In this document: piece after piece, positions 1 to 7,753 of the stretch
How the letters are laid out: each line of letters opens with the position of its first letter
Numbering within the stretch: the first letter of the stretch is position 1
Assembly: GCA_947472965.1 (NCBI GenBank)
Contig: CANJEF010000006.1
Coordinates: forward strand, 1 to 13,103
Reading direction: 5' to 3'
Length of the DNA stretch: 13,103 bases
Source of the DNA: Sphingobacteriales bacterium
Lineage (GTDB): Bacteria > Bacteroidota > Bacteroidia > Chitinophagales > Chitinophagaceae
Position numbers and translations under genes: made by a program
The notes under the pieces: generated by a model
What the model saw: only the letters and a program-made list of their open reading frames with translations
Told to the model about the DNA's origin: nothing
Database searches by the model: none

Positions 1-62
1 CCCCGTCAACGATGTCGGATCGCTTCGCTCACCTCCTCGTTGCCACCCCTCCTGTCCAGGAG
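1..62. repeat. GC-rich repeat-like intergenic DNA, left of the IS
   Basis: This stretch is clearly richer in G and C than the rest of the window and shows no gene. It contains an inverted pair, CAACGA (7-12) with TCGTTG (37-42). It ends in CCCCTCCT (46-53), which pairs with AGGAGGGG once the insertion sequence and one target copy are removed. The restored hairpin is an 8-bp stem with a GTCC loop. It could be a terminator of a gene left of the window or a dispersed REP-like element. Only one copy is visible, so repetition elsewhere in the genome is inference. Confidence 0.5.
54..62 (+). repeat. Target-site duplication, left copy
   Basis: GTCCAGGAG directly abuts the left end of the IS and is repeated exactly at the right end. 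It covers the loop and part of the right arm of the ancestral hairpin. Confidence 0.93.
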
Positions 63-83
63 CTATCGTGTGGACACATTTCT
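63..83 (+). repeat. Left terminal inverted repeat of the IS
   Basis: These 21 bases match the reverse complement of 1476-1496 without a mismatch; the match breaks at the next base. This is the presumed left transposase-binding end. Confidence 0.95.
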
Positions 84-104
84 GAATAACTCGTTACTTT
101 GAGT

Positions 105-1496
105 ATGCAAAAAAGAGAATTTACGGATTTAGAAGATTTACGTTTGTTGTATAGGGGAAATAAGATTTTGAGAGATTTGTTTAGTAAGAGTATTCATTCT
201 ATACGTCAGATTACGAAGGATGATTCATCTGCCAAAGGATTTTATCGTTTTTTGAAGAATGACAGGGTGAGCGAGGAGGATATTGTATATAACTTGAGTG
301 AGAACTGTAAAGCAGCATCTAGTGGCAACTACGTAGTATGTATTCAGGATACCACAGAAATAAACCTAAGCAGTCATAGCAATAGAATCAAAAGGGATGA
401 TTATATAGGTACTACGAATGCCACAAATAAAAAGGGTTTAGGATTTCTGTTACATCCTAGTCTGGTATTGAATGCATTTGATGGCACTCCTTATGGTTAT
501 GCGGATATCAAAGTATGGAATAGACCTTTAGATTTTACATCAAAACATGACCGCAATTATAGTTCATTGCCTATAGAAGAAAAAGAATCGTACAAATGGA
601 TTGAAGTATCACAAAATACAAAATCAGCACTGAGCGGTGTGGTGCCTGGAATGGTTATTGTACAGGATAGGGAAGGTGATATTTACGAGCAGTTTGCTGT
701 TATTCCAGATGAGCAAACAGATTTACTGATCCGAGCAAGAACGAACAGGACATTAAAAGATAAAACAAAATTATTCAGTTGTTTGTCAGCAGAGCAAGTT
801 AAAGGCACTTATGAGTTGGTTGTAAATGCGAAAAAAGGCAGAAAGCAACGAACAGCACAAATAGAGATACGGTATAAAGAGGTAGAAATATGCAAAACAG
901 ATAGTGCCAGCAAGGGTTTAGCACCATTCATTAAGCTTAATTTAATAGAGGCAAAGGAGGTGAATTATAGTGGGACAGATAAAATATGTTGGCGTTTATT
1001 GACAACAATAAAGATTGAAAACGAACAAGTAGCAAAGGGATGTATAGAATGGTATAGCTGGCGGTGGACAGTTGAGGAAGTATTTAAAATACTGAAGAAA
1101 GAAGGTTATAACATAGAAGCATCAGAACTTGAATATGCTTCTTCAGTAAGAAAGATGTGCTTATTGATTATGGAAGTAAGCATTAAATTATTCTTGATGA
1201 GATTAGCTTATGCAGAGCCAGAAATTAATTTGAGTGCAGATACTTGTTTTACAAAGCAGGAACAGGAATTTTTAGAACATCAGATCATGGACCTAGAAGG
1301 GAAAACTGAAAAACAAAAGAACCCATATAAAGCAAAAGATTTAAAAAGATATGTTTGGGCGATAGCAAGACTCGGGGGATGGAAAGGTTACGAAAGCAAA
1401 AGGAATCCTGGGATCACAACACTTTGGATAGGAATGAAATATTTTAAGGCTGCTTTACATGGATGGGAAATAATGAGAAATGTGTCCACACGATAG
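105..1496 (+). CDS. IS4-family (Tn5-like) transposase
   Basis: This is the DDE transposase of the insertion sequence, expected to cut and join the 21-bp ends. From ATG 105 it has 463 residues, close to the 476 of Tn5 transposase. The first catalytic Asp is D82 in QDTTE. The second is D188 in VQDREGD. The catalytic Glu is E324 within the IS4 signature Y-x2-R-x3-E-x6-K (Y317, R320, E324, K331). The C-terminus (about 418-455, with ARLGGWKGY and a TLW motif) matches the Tn5-type dimerisation region. A TTG at 99 would add two residues; I prefer the ATG. No strong ribosome binding site is visible, consistent with low expression. The frame is intact and the stop codon forms the last three bases of the element. 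Confidence 0.95.
   Translation: MQKREFTDLEDLRLLYRGNKILRDLFSKSIHSIRQITKDDSSAKGFYRFLKNDRVSEEDIVYNLSENCKAASSGNYVVCIQDTTEINLSSHSNRIKRDDYIGTTNATNKKGLGFLLHPSLVLNAFDGTPYGYADIKVWNRPLDFTSKHDRNYSSLPIEEKESYKWIEVSQNTKSALSGVVPGMVIVQDREGDIYEQFAVIPDEQTDLLIRARTNRTLKDKTKLFSCLSAEQVKGTYELVVNAKKGRKQRTAQIEIRYKEVEICKTDSASKGLAPFIKLNLIEAKEVNYSGTDKICWRLLTTIKIENEQVAKGCIEWYSWRWTVEEVFKILKKEGYNIEASELEYASSVRKMCLLIMEVSIKLFLMRLAYAEPEINLSADTCFTKQEQEFLEHQIMDLEGKTEKQKNPYKAKDLKRYVWAIARLGGWKGYESKRNPGITTLWIGMKYFKAALHGWEIMRNVSTR
1476..1496 (-). repeat. Right terminal inverted repeat of the IS
   Basis: This is the perfect 21-bp complement of the left end. It is also coding: the last codons of the transposase and its TAG stop (1494-1496) lie inside the repeat, so the element ends on the third base of the stop codon. 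Confidence 0.95.
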
Positions 1497-1505
1497 GTCC
1501 AGGAG
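1497..1505 (+). repeat. Target-site duplication, right copy
   Basis: GTCCAGGAG directly abuts the right end of the IS. With the following GGG (1506-1508) it restores the right arm AGGAGGGG of the hairpin whose left arm is at 46-53. Confidence 0.93.
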
Positions 1506-1585
1506 GGGAGTTATTTTAAAATTAAAACAGCTCAACACTTCTTAAATTATTCAAGTATTATTATTCATGTTAATGATATATAGAT
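1506..1585. other. Short AT-rich leader between the IS and the hydrolase gene
   Basis: After the remnant GGG of the hairpin the sequence is AT-rich. I see no TAnnTTTG promoter element. The original promoter of the next gene may have been separated by the IS insertion, or may be too weak to recognise. Confidence 0.4.
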
Positions 1586-2512
1586 ATGGAAAATGCTAAA
1601 CTGTCATCTGACGTCTGTCGTCTGAAGTCTATATTAATGATTCAACCCTGCTCCTTTGGTTTCAATGAAGAAACAGCGCTCAATAATTATTTTCAACAAA
1701 AGAAAGAAATCGACCATGTGCAAGACCGCGCATTGAATGAATTCAATGCGTTTGTTGAGGTGTTGCGTTCACATGAAATCGATGTTACTGTAATTCAAGA
1801 TACACCAGATCCAAAAACACCAGATTCGATATTTCCAAATAATTGGATTTCATTTCATGAGGGAGGGAAATTTGTATTGTACCCGATGTTCGCTAAAAAT
1901 AGGCGTCAGGAAAGGAAAAACTCTGTGATTGATGTAGTAAAGGAAAAATTCCAAATTCATGAACAGATAGATTTAACCCATTTTGAAAATGTTGGCAGGT
2001 TTATGGAAGGAACAGGAAGCATGGTGCTTGATAGGAAGAATAAAATAGCGTATGCTTGTATTTCTGAAAGGACTGATCCGGGTATTGTGGATGCTTTTTG
2101 TGCTGAATTTGGATATACTTCTCTTTTATTTAATGCAACAGATCGAAATCGTAAAATGATCTATCATACCAATGTGATGATGTGTATGGCTGATAGCTAT
2201 GTTGTTGTTTGTATGGATTCGATCAGCCGTGAAGATGAAAAAAAAGAACTGCTTGATATATTTACCAAAACGAACAAAGCGGTTATTGAAATTGATTTTG
2301 ATCAAATGGAACATTTTTGTGGTAACATGCTTCAGGTAAGTAATATCCATGGCGAAAAATTCCTGGTCATGTCATCACAAGCATATCAACACCTTAATGT
2401 TTCACAGTTAAAAGCGTTGACTTCATTCAATCCAATTATACACAGTCCAATCGAAACCATTGAAACCCTCGGTGGGGGGAGCGCGCGTTGTATGCTGGCT
2501 GAAGTGTTTTAA
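1586..2512 (+). CDS. ctlX: CtlX-type citrulline/arginine hydrolase (amidinotransferase family)
   Basis: This is a 308-residue cytoplasmic enzyme of the arginine deiminase/amidinotransferase (pentein) fold, which hydrolyses guanidino or ureido groups through a cysteine nucleophile. The sequence shows FPNNW (83-87) preceded by D80, the E141-GTGS block, H194 in YHTNVMM, CGNML (245-249), and a C-terminal GGGSAR followed by the presumed nucleophile C302. The order and the C-terminal position of the Cys fit the family, and the length is normal. Relatives in Bacteroidota are annotated as arginine deiminase-related protein or citrulline utilisation hydrolase CtlX. The substrate (citrulline versus arginine or a methylated arginine) cannot be decided here. 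The ATG at 1586 leaves a short N-terminal extension before the conserved LMIQPCSFGFN. It is followed closely by the phosphodiesterase gene, which seems to have its own promoter. Confidence 0.85.
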   Translation: MENAKLSSDVCRLKSILMIQPCSFGFNEETALNNYFQQKKEIDHVQDRALNEFNAFVEVLRSHEIDVTVIQDTPDPKTPDSIFPNNWISFHEGGKFVLYPMFAKNRRQERKNSVIDVVKEKFQIHEQIDLTHFENVGRFMEGTGSMVLDRKNKIAYACISERTDPGIVDAFCAEFGYTSLLFNATDRNRKMIYHTNVMMCMADSYVVVCMDSISREDEKKELLDIFTKTNKAVIEIDFDQMEHFCGNMLQVSNIHGEKFLVMSSQAYQHLNVSQLKALTSFNPIIHSPIETIETLGGGSARCMLAEVF

Positions 2513-2532
2513 TAGTTGATTCAATTCATCCT

Positions 2533-2540
2533 TACATTTG
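2533..2540 (+). promoter_or_regulatory. Candidate Bacteroidota -7 promoter element
   Basis: TACATTTG matches the Bacteroidota -7 consensus TAnnTTTG exactly. It lies 29 bases before the ATG of the phosphodiesterase gene. A TTG at 2516-2518 is only 14 bases upstream of it, shorter than the usual spacing of about 19-20, so the -33 element is uncertain. It would drive the phosphodiesterase/DUF1684 pair independently of the hydrolase gene. Confidence 0.5.
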
Positions 2541-2569
2541 TAAGAAGAACAAGCACTAAAATAAACAAC

Positions 2570-3652
2570 ATGAAAAAACTTGCTGTATCCGCTTTATTCT
2601 TGTTTCATTCCTTCATTTCCCTGGCGCAAGGTGGCGATCAAAAATTGATCATTATTACTACCGATGGCTTTCGTTGGCAGGAGGTGTATAAGGGGATGGA
2701 TCAACAAATAGCATCTGATGGTAAGTTTAACCAAGGCGATAGCGCGGGCATTTTCAATAAATATTGGTCTTCAAATACCGAGGAAAGAAGAAAAAAATTA
2801 CTCCCCTTCTTTTGGAACACCATTGCAAATCAGGGACAGCTATATGGAAATAGGGAACATGGGAACAAGGTTGATAACGCAAATCCATATTGGTTTTCTT
2901 ATCCTGGTTATAGCGAAATCATGACAGGTATGGTCGACACGCTTATCAATACAAACGATTATCCTCCTAACCCGCATACCTCAATTCTTGATTTTTATAA
3001 CCGCCAACCTGCTTACAAAAACAAGGTTGCGGCTTTTGGCGCTTGGGATGCCTTTGAAAGAATATTAAATGAGCCGCGCGCCGGATTTCCAGTGCTGAAT
3101 GCTTTTGAGGATAACAAATATGCGTTGCAAGACTCAAAGATGCAGTTGATAGGAGAAATGTTGAAAAACTCATTTAGGCCTTTTGGTGATGTTGAGTGCC
3201 TGGATGTTTTTACACATTACCAGGCTATGACTTACCTAACCGAGAAGAAACCCAGTGTGATGTATATTTCATACGGAGAGACTGATGAGTGGGCCCACCA
3301 CGGGGATTATAAATTTTATCTTGATGCGGCACATCAATTTGATGCATGGGTAAAGGATATTTGGAATTATGTTCAAAGTCAGCCTGAATACAAAGGGAAA
3401 ACAACTTTGTTGATTACAACCGATCATGGCAGAGGAGATTTGGTAAAAGAAGAATGGACCGACCATGGTCAGAAAGTTTCAGATGCACATGAAATGTGGT
3501 TTGCAGTGATGGGACCCAAGGTTAGTGGTTTGGGCGAAATAAAAATAAAACAACAATATTATCAGAAGCAACTTGCGCAAACTGCAGCGATGTTGACTGG
3601 CATGAAATTTACTGCCGAGCATCCAGTTGCCGATGGCATTACAATTAAGTGA
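2570..3652 (+). CDS. Exported alkaline-phosphatase-superfamily phosphodiesterase
   Basis: This is a 360-residue predicted periplasmic metal-dependent phosphatase or phosphodiesterase of the sulfatase/nucleotide pyrophosphatase type. An N-terminal signal peptide (MKKLAVSALF then a hydrophobic run) ends near SLAQ at 17-20. Likely metal ligands are D32 in ITTDGF, D239 and H243 or H244 in ETDEWAHHG, D285-H286 in TTDHGRGD, and a late His (H299 or H307). The nucleophile is probably S110 in FSYPGYSEIMTG, at the position where classic nucleotide pyrophosphatases have Thr. ATG 2570 is chosen because the in-frame upstream start at 2516 would put 18 polar residues before the signal peptide. It overlaps nothing and is followed after 4 bases by the DUF1684 gene. 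The substrate is unknown. Confidence 0.85.
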   Translation: MKKLAVSALFLFHSFISLAQGGDQKLIIITTDGFRWQEVYKGMDQQIASDGKFNQGDSAGIFNKYWSSNTEERRKKLLPFFWNTIANQGQLYGNREHGNKVDNANPYWFSYPGYSEIMTGMVDTLINTNDYPPNPHTSILDFYNRQPAYKNKVAAFGAWDAFERILNEPRAGFPVLNAFEDNKYALQDSKMQLIGEMLKNSFRPFGDVECLDVFTHYQAMTYLTEKKPSVMYISYGETDEWAHHGDYKFYLDAAHQFDAWVKDIWNYVQSQPEYKGKTTLLITTDHGRGDLVKEEWTDHGQKVSDAHEMWFAVMGPKVSGLGEIKIKQQYYQKQLAQTAAMLTGMKFTAEHPVADGITIK

Positions 3653-3656
3653 TAAA

Positions 3657-4562
3657 ATGAATAATATGCGAAGCCATTTATCTTTCACGGTGTTTTTAAT
3701 TTTTTTTTGCTCAACTTTTCTTTCGGCTGTTGCGCAACAATCGAATAAAGAGTACAAGAAGGAAATCGAGCAGTGGGATTTGAATCGACTTGAAAGTGTA
3801 AAGTCTCCAACCGGATGGGTAAACCTCGCCGGTCTATATTGGTTGAATCCAGGTAGAAATAATTTTGGGAGTGCATCTACGAATGAGCTTGTATATTCCA
3901 AAGAAGGTTTTCCTGCAATGCTTGGAACATTCGAGTTAACCGGAAATACAGTAAAATGGGGCACTGCAAATGGGCAGGAAGTTTGGCACAACACAAACAA
4001 GGTAACTGACATGGTTGTTTTTCATGTTGATTCGAGTTCTACTCCATCGTTGGCATATTCCACGTATCGGTGGAGCATCATAAAGAGAGAAGATAAAATC
4101 GGAGTTCGATTTCGAGACTTGAACAATCCATCACTTGCTGCATTAACCCATATCAATAGATTTGATGTTGATTCTAAATGGCGAATCAATGCTTACCTGG
4201 AACAATCAATGTTACCAACCGTTGCAATTACCAACGTACTTGGACAAACGTATCAGCAATCGTCTCCAGGGAAAATCGTTTTTGAATTAAACGGCAAAAC
4301 ATACAAACTTGATGCAGTAGATGAAAGCCCCGAGTTATTGCAAGTGATTTTTGGTGATGAAACCAATGGAATTGAATCGTATCCTTCAGGAAGGTTTTTA
4401 TATGTTTCACGACCGGCTGCAGACGGAAAGGTTGTTATTGATTTCAACAAAGCCTTTAATCCACCTTGCGCCTTTTCGCCTTTTGCAACTTGTCCTTTAC
4501 CCCCAAAACAGAATATTCTGCCAATTAAGGTGGAGGCTGGGGAAAAGACAATCCATCTTTAA
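3657..4562 (+). CDS. Exported DUF1684 domain protein
   Basis: This 301-residue protein has a signal peptide (hydrophobic residues about 8-25, cleavage near SAVAQQ). The rest matches the DUF1684 family: GWVNLAGLYWL at 53-63, a beta-rich middle, the YPSGRFLYV segment at 242-250, and the diagnostic C-terminal block DFNKAFNPPCAFSPFATCPLP (about 262-282) with C271 and C279. The family has no settled biochemical role. It starts 4 bases after the stop of the phosphodiesterase gene, so the two are almost certainly co-transcribed and may work together in the periplasm. The ATG at 3657 (or 3666) is chosen over an overlapping upstream ATG at 3627, which would lie inside the previous gene and spoil the signal peptide. 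Confidence 0.87.
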   Translation: MNNMRSHLSFTVFLIFFCSTFLSAVAQQSNKEYKKEIEQWDLNRLESVKSPTGWVNLAGLYWLNPGRNNFGSASTNELVYSKEGFPAMLGTFELTGNTVKWGTANGQEVWHNTNKVTDMVVFHVDSSSTPSLAYSTYRWSIIKREDKIGVRFRDLNNPSLAALTHINRFDVDSKWRINAYLEQSMLPTVAITNVLGQTYQQSSPGKIVFELNGKTYKLDAVDESPELLQVIFGDETNGIESYPSGRFLYVSRPAADGKVVIDFNKAFNPPCAFSPFATCPLPPKQNILPIKVEAGEKTIHL

Positions 4563-4594
4563 ATTCCTGTTGTTCCTTTTTGTCTCAAAGGCGT

Positions 4595-5116
4595 TTATGG
4601 TTTCTTGTGAATGATTTCTCCTAAAAGTCTTCCAGCTATATCCATTTCTTTTGTTGTCCCTAGCCGCATTACGTCGCAGAGTGCAAGCATTTCGTAAAGT
4701 TTATGGTCTTTTACAGAGGCGAAAACCGCACCTGGGAAGAGGGGTATGATTAGCATCCCTTTCTGGCTTCCTGTGGGATCTGGCCAGACATAGTGTTCAG
4801 CTGGAGGGGAATCAAGCCTCACGCTGGGTGCACTTTGGGCTGTTCCTTTCCCAAATAGGATTGCACCTGGTTTGATGGGGAAAGCATATTTAAGGCCATA
4901 GCGTATAAATCCTTCCAATTCTTTCAGTTGAACAGTTTTTCGGTCCGCTCCAATCAATCCGGCATACTGCGACCGAGAAATTGAATCCGATATTTCTGAG
5001 GCACTGATTTGAAGACTGGCAGCAAGGTCCTTGTTCATCCAGGGCTTCTTCCCAAGCGCAATTATTTTTAATAATATCGGGATGTCGTGGGGTCGCATCC
5101 CCTTATGTACTTTCAT
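4595..5116 (-). CDS. Winged-helix (MarR-like) DNA-binding protein
   Basis: This is a 173-residue protein with a helix-turn-helix near the N-terminus: LLKIIALGKKPWMNKDLAAS (15-34) followed by LQISASEISDSISRSQYAGLI (35-55) reads as a winged-helix DNA-binding unit. The C-terminal half (about 70-170) carries LKYAFP, SAPSV, YVWPDPTG and LYEMLALCDVMRLG, a pattern I associate with a family of predicted regulators often encoded beside nucleotidyltransferase-like partner genes. No such partner is seen here. It converges with the DUF1684 gene with only 32 bases between the stops. ATG 5116 is used; an internal Met at residue 7 (MRPHD) is also plausible. It could regulate its own promoter in 5117-5285 or the neighbouring genes; the target is unknown. 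Confidence 0.7.
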   Translation of the reverse strand: MKVHKGMRPHDIPILLKIIALGKKPWMNKDLAASLQISASEISDSISRSQYAGLIGADRKTVQLKELEGFIRYGLKYAFPIKPGAILFGKGTAQSAPSVRLDSPPAEHYVWPDPTGSQKGMLIIPLFPGAVFASVKDHKLYEMLALCDVMRLGTTKEMDIAGRLLGEIIHKKP

Positions 5117-5285
5117 TTCTATTTTTCGGTAAAAATAAAGAAAATATCATAATTTGTAAATCGCGAATCAATTATTATTTTATTTTTTATTCCTATTATA
5201 TTGATTGTTAATACAATAAATAATAATTCAATAATTGAAGTTCCTAGATGTACTTTATTCAACTTTCTTAGATATTAGTGAGGCA
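5117..5285. other. AT-rich upstream region of the regulator gene, with a palindrome
   Basis: This 169-bp interval is very AT-rich. It holds a perfect palindrome TTCAAT-A-ATTGAA at 5227-5239, a possible binding site for the regulator encoded next to it. No exact TAnnTTTG element is found on the minus strand. Confidence 0.35.
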
Positions 5286-5290
5286 CTAAT
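5274..5290 (-). terminator. Hairpin over the stop codon of the phosphoesterase gene
   Basis: ATTAGTG (5274-5280) and CACTAAT (5284-5290) form a perfect 7-bp stem with a 3-base loop. The TAG stop (5288-5286) lies inside the stem. No T-run follows on the minus strand, so it is not a classic intrinsic terminator; it may act in mRNA end protection or be chance in AT-rich DNA. Confidence 0.3.
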
Positions 5291-7700
5291 CATCTTCCAT
5301 TTCTGCTTTTACAAAAGCAGCCCTTCTTGGACCAGGGAATGGCTTATCCCCTTTTATTCCATGCCATAACACGCGGTTGAACTCAACATCATTATTGCTG
5401 TCTTCAACTGCAAAATGAAATAATTCAGATCTTTTTTGCCATTCATTAATAGCGGTGTTTTGTTCATTGAAATCAACATTTGGCAATAAAGCTTTGAAAG
5501 CGAATGCTTTAGGAATTGAATCGAAGCATTTCCACAAGGGTGTTGCAGCTGCGTCATATTGAGTCATTGGTGACATTCCCAATATCAATTCCATTGTTCT
5601 AAGGATTGATGAAGTAGTATAAGGAGTGTGGTCAACGAAATTTCTTTTCACAAATCCTCCTGCTACATAAACTGGACTTCTATGGGCATCTACATGATCG
5701 GCACCATTTTGGGCATCGTCTTCTAAGATGAATACGGCTGTTTGATTCCAAATAGGACTTTTGGCAAGATGTTCAATAAACATACCAACGGCAAGATCAT
5801 TGTCGGCAACGTGTGCAAAGGGGGTTGGTCTTCCCAGTCTAACTCCTTCAGTATGGTCGTTACCAAACCGTACGGTGTTAAATTGGGGTACCGTATTTTT
5901 TTGAAGCAGGGAATCAAAGTCAGTTTTCCATCGGTTAAACCGGACTGTATCTCTAATGGAAAGGTCATATGGCGGGAATTTTGCACAATAGTTATTTTCC
6001 AGTGATTTCAAAGTGGGTTTGATACTGTATACGAATTCGCCATACGTACGATAGGATATGCCATGTCTTTTGCAATTGTCCCATATAAAACCATTCTTGT
6101 TATTTGCGATCTCCCGCTCGCCTTCACCACCATAGGTTCCGCCCCTTCCTCCGTAGCTTGTTGGCCAGGTTTTTTCGAGGTAATCTGTAGCATAGGCACC
6201 CATGCTCCAGTTATGTCCATCAGCACTTACTTCAGCATCCACATAAAAGTTATCCAGTAATACGAAGGATTCGGCAATGGCGTGTTGGTTAGGGGTGATG
6301 TTTTTCCCGAATAGCAGCAAAGAAGTATCTCCATTTCCAGCTTTCATGTCGCCCAGCACCTGGTCATAGGTTCGGTTTTCCTTGATTACATAGAATACAT
6401 ATTTAATAGGGGAAGCTTGTCCGAGTTTAACGGGTATTGGGTAGCCAGGAGCTTTTGCATCCGCATTGTCTGTTTTTGAAACAGAATAGGGGGTATTTCT
6501 ATAAACGGCTTTTGTATATTGATCCAACAGGGTTTGTGTTGGGATTGGAATAACGCTCATGGTTCCTGTGAATAGCGAACCGATGTATTGAACATCGCTG
6601 CCTTGCTTGGTAATACCGCCATGGTGAATCACTTCTTCTTTTTTTCTGAGGGGTGATGGTCCGAAAGGATTGGCTTTTGGCGTGAACCCTTTTCCATTTG
6701 CCACCCAGAGCTTTCCTTTTACAAATCTGACCGATGTTGGGTACCATCCAACGGGAATGAAGCCTTTTGCCATGCTTTTACCAGGGTTGGTTACATCAAA
6801 AACAGCAAGACAGTTGTTGTTTGCATTTGCAATGTAGAGGCGCTTGGTCTTGAAATCCAATGCAACACTGTTCGTGGAAGAGCCACTAGGTGAATTTGGG
6901 AATAGGGCGGCATCGAGGGTTTCGATTACGTGCTTGGTTTTCAGGTCAATCACCGAAACGCTGTTGTCGTTTGAGTTACATACGTAGAGGAGTTTTTCAT
7001 CTGGGGACAAAATCATCTCATTTGGATTATCACCTACCCCTACAGGAGCCTTCCAAACATTCTTCTCGATATCAAGGATCATTACCTTGTCGCAACCCCA
7101 ACACGAAACATATAGTTCCTTTTTGCTATAATTGATCTTGCAATCATACCCCTCTGCATCCAAACCAAGCTGCTTTTCAACCAGCTTGGTTTTCAGGTTG
7201 ATGACATATAAACTGTTGTTTTCTCTCGTAACAACATACATTTTTTGGTTAATCTCATCTATTTCAATACCAGCCGGTCCGATTTTTACAGGCCATGGCT
7301 TTCCAAGTAAGATGCTATCTGCAACCTTGAGCTTGTTATCTTTTATTTCATATTGAATCACCCAATTGTCATGTCCCCCTGAAGCGTACAGGTATTTATC
7401 ATCGGCGCTGAATTTTAACCCATACCACGATTTTCCTATTATAGCAGAGTCAATGATTTTTTCAGTTTTGAGGTCAATCAACTGAATACTCTGAATACCC
7501 TGGCCATTGTTGGTTACAGCCATGTACTTGGAACTTTTGCTGACTGCCAGGTTAAGCGGAAGATCCCCGAGTGGGAATGATTTTCCAACCGGGCTGAGTT
7601 TCCAACCGTTCACAAGCTGAATCGGTTCGGGGATTGATTGGGCTCCTGCATTTAAAAATAAAATGCTGAAAATCAATGCGATATAAAATTTTTGGTTCAT
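5286..7700 (-). CDS. Exported YncE-type beta-propeller fused to a phosphoesterase
   Basis: This is an 804-residue protein of the bifunctional YncE/alkaline phosphatase-like family, predicted periplasmic or outer-surface. A signal peptide (residues 1-20, ending NAGA-Q) is followed by about 300 residues of repeated propeller blades with strands such as SIQLIDLKTEK, LYVINLKTK, VMILDIEKN, VSVIDLKTK and LAVFDVTNPG, ending near residue 335. The C-terminal part (about 430-720) is a phosphoesterase of the phospholipase C/acid phosphatase type: VIKENRTYDQVLGD (438-451), SADGHNWS (492-499), GNDHTEG (613-619) and LEDDAQNGADHVDAHRSP (659-676), which supply the likely metal ligands. The length is usual for the fusion and the frame is intact. 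The natural substrate is not known. It lies 53 bases downstream of the YbjQ-family gene on the same strand, so it may be co-transcribed. Confidence 0.9.
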   Translation of the reverse strand: MNQKFYIALIFSILFLNAGAQSIPEPIQLVNGWKLSPVGKSFPLGDLPLNLAVSKSSKYMAVTNNGQGIQSIQLIDLKTEKIIDSAIIGKSWYGLKFSADDKYLYASGGHDNWVIQYEIKDNKLKVADSILLGKPWPVKIGPAGIEIDEINQKMYVVTRENNSLYVINLKTKLVEKQLGLDAEGYDCKINYSKKELYVSCWGCDKVMILDIEKNVWKAPVGVGDNPNEMILSPDEKLLYVCNSNDNSVSVIDLKTKHVIETLDAALFPNSPSGSSTNSVALDFKTKRLYIANANNNCLAVFDVTNPGKSMAKGFIPVGWYPTSVRFVKGKLWVANGKGFTPKANPFGPSPLRKKEEVIHHGGITKQGSDVQYIGSLFTGTMSVIPIPTQTLLDQYTKAVYRNTPYSVSKTDNADAKAPGYPIPVKLGQASPIKYVFYVIKENRTYDQVLGDMKAGNGDTSLLLFGKNITPNQHAIAESFVLLDNFYVDAEVSADGHNWSMGAYATDYLEKTWPTSYGGRGGTYGGEGEREIANNKNGFIWDNCKRHGISYRTYGEFVYSIKPTLKSLENNYCAKFPPYDLSIRDTVRFNRWKTDFDSLLQKNTVPQFNTVRFGNDHTEGVRLGRPTPFAHVADNDLAVGMFIEHLAKSPIWNQTAVFILEDDAQNGADHVDAHRSPVYVAGGFVKRNFVDHTPYTTSSILRTMELILGMSPMTQYDAAATPLWKCFDSIPKAFAFKALLPNVDFNEQNTAINEWQKRSELFHFAVEDSNNDVEFNRVLWHGIKGDKPFPGPRRAAFVKAEMEDD

Positions 7701-7753
7701 AAATGAATTATTGATAAATGAGACAGGATTAATTTTATATTAAGGGAAGTAAT

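Larger units (their letters stand above)
63..1496 (+). mobile_element. Complete IS4-family insertion sequence, 1434 bp
   Basis: Both ends are defined directly by the sequence. A perfect 21-bp inverted repeat begins with CTATCGTGTGGAC at base 63 and has its complement ending at base 1496. GTCCAGGAG lies immediately outside on both sides (54-62 and 1497-1505), a 9-bp target duplication, the size known for the IS50/Tn5-like part of the IS4 family. A single intact transposase gene fills the element. Intact ORF, perfect ends and perfect duplication together suggest a recent and probably still mobile copy. The element lies in intergenic DNA and reads toward the hydrolase gene 89 bp downstream, so read-through transcription is possible. 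Confidence 0.95.

Noticed and set aside
2516..2569. Upstream in-frame start for the phosphodiesterase
   Set aside because: It would place 18 polar residues before a clean signal peptide and would include the TACATTTG promoter element in the coding region.
3479..4012. 177-codon minus-strand open frame across the phosphodiesterase/DUF1684 junction
   Set aside because: It lies antisense to two well-supported genes, and its product is Cys/Phe/Ser-rich with no recognisable family.
4575..4591. CCTTT/AAAGG inverted repeat between the convergent stops
   Set aside because: A 5-bp stem with a 7-base loop is too weak to call as a bidirectional terminator.
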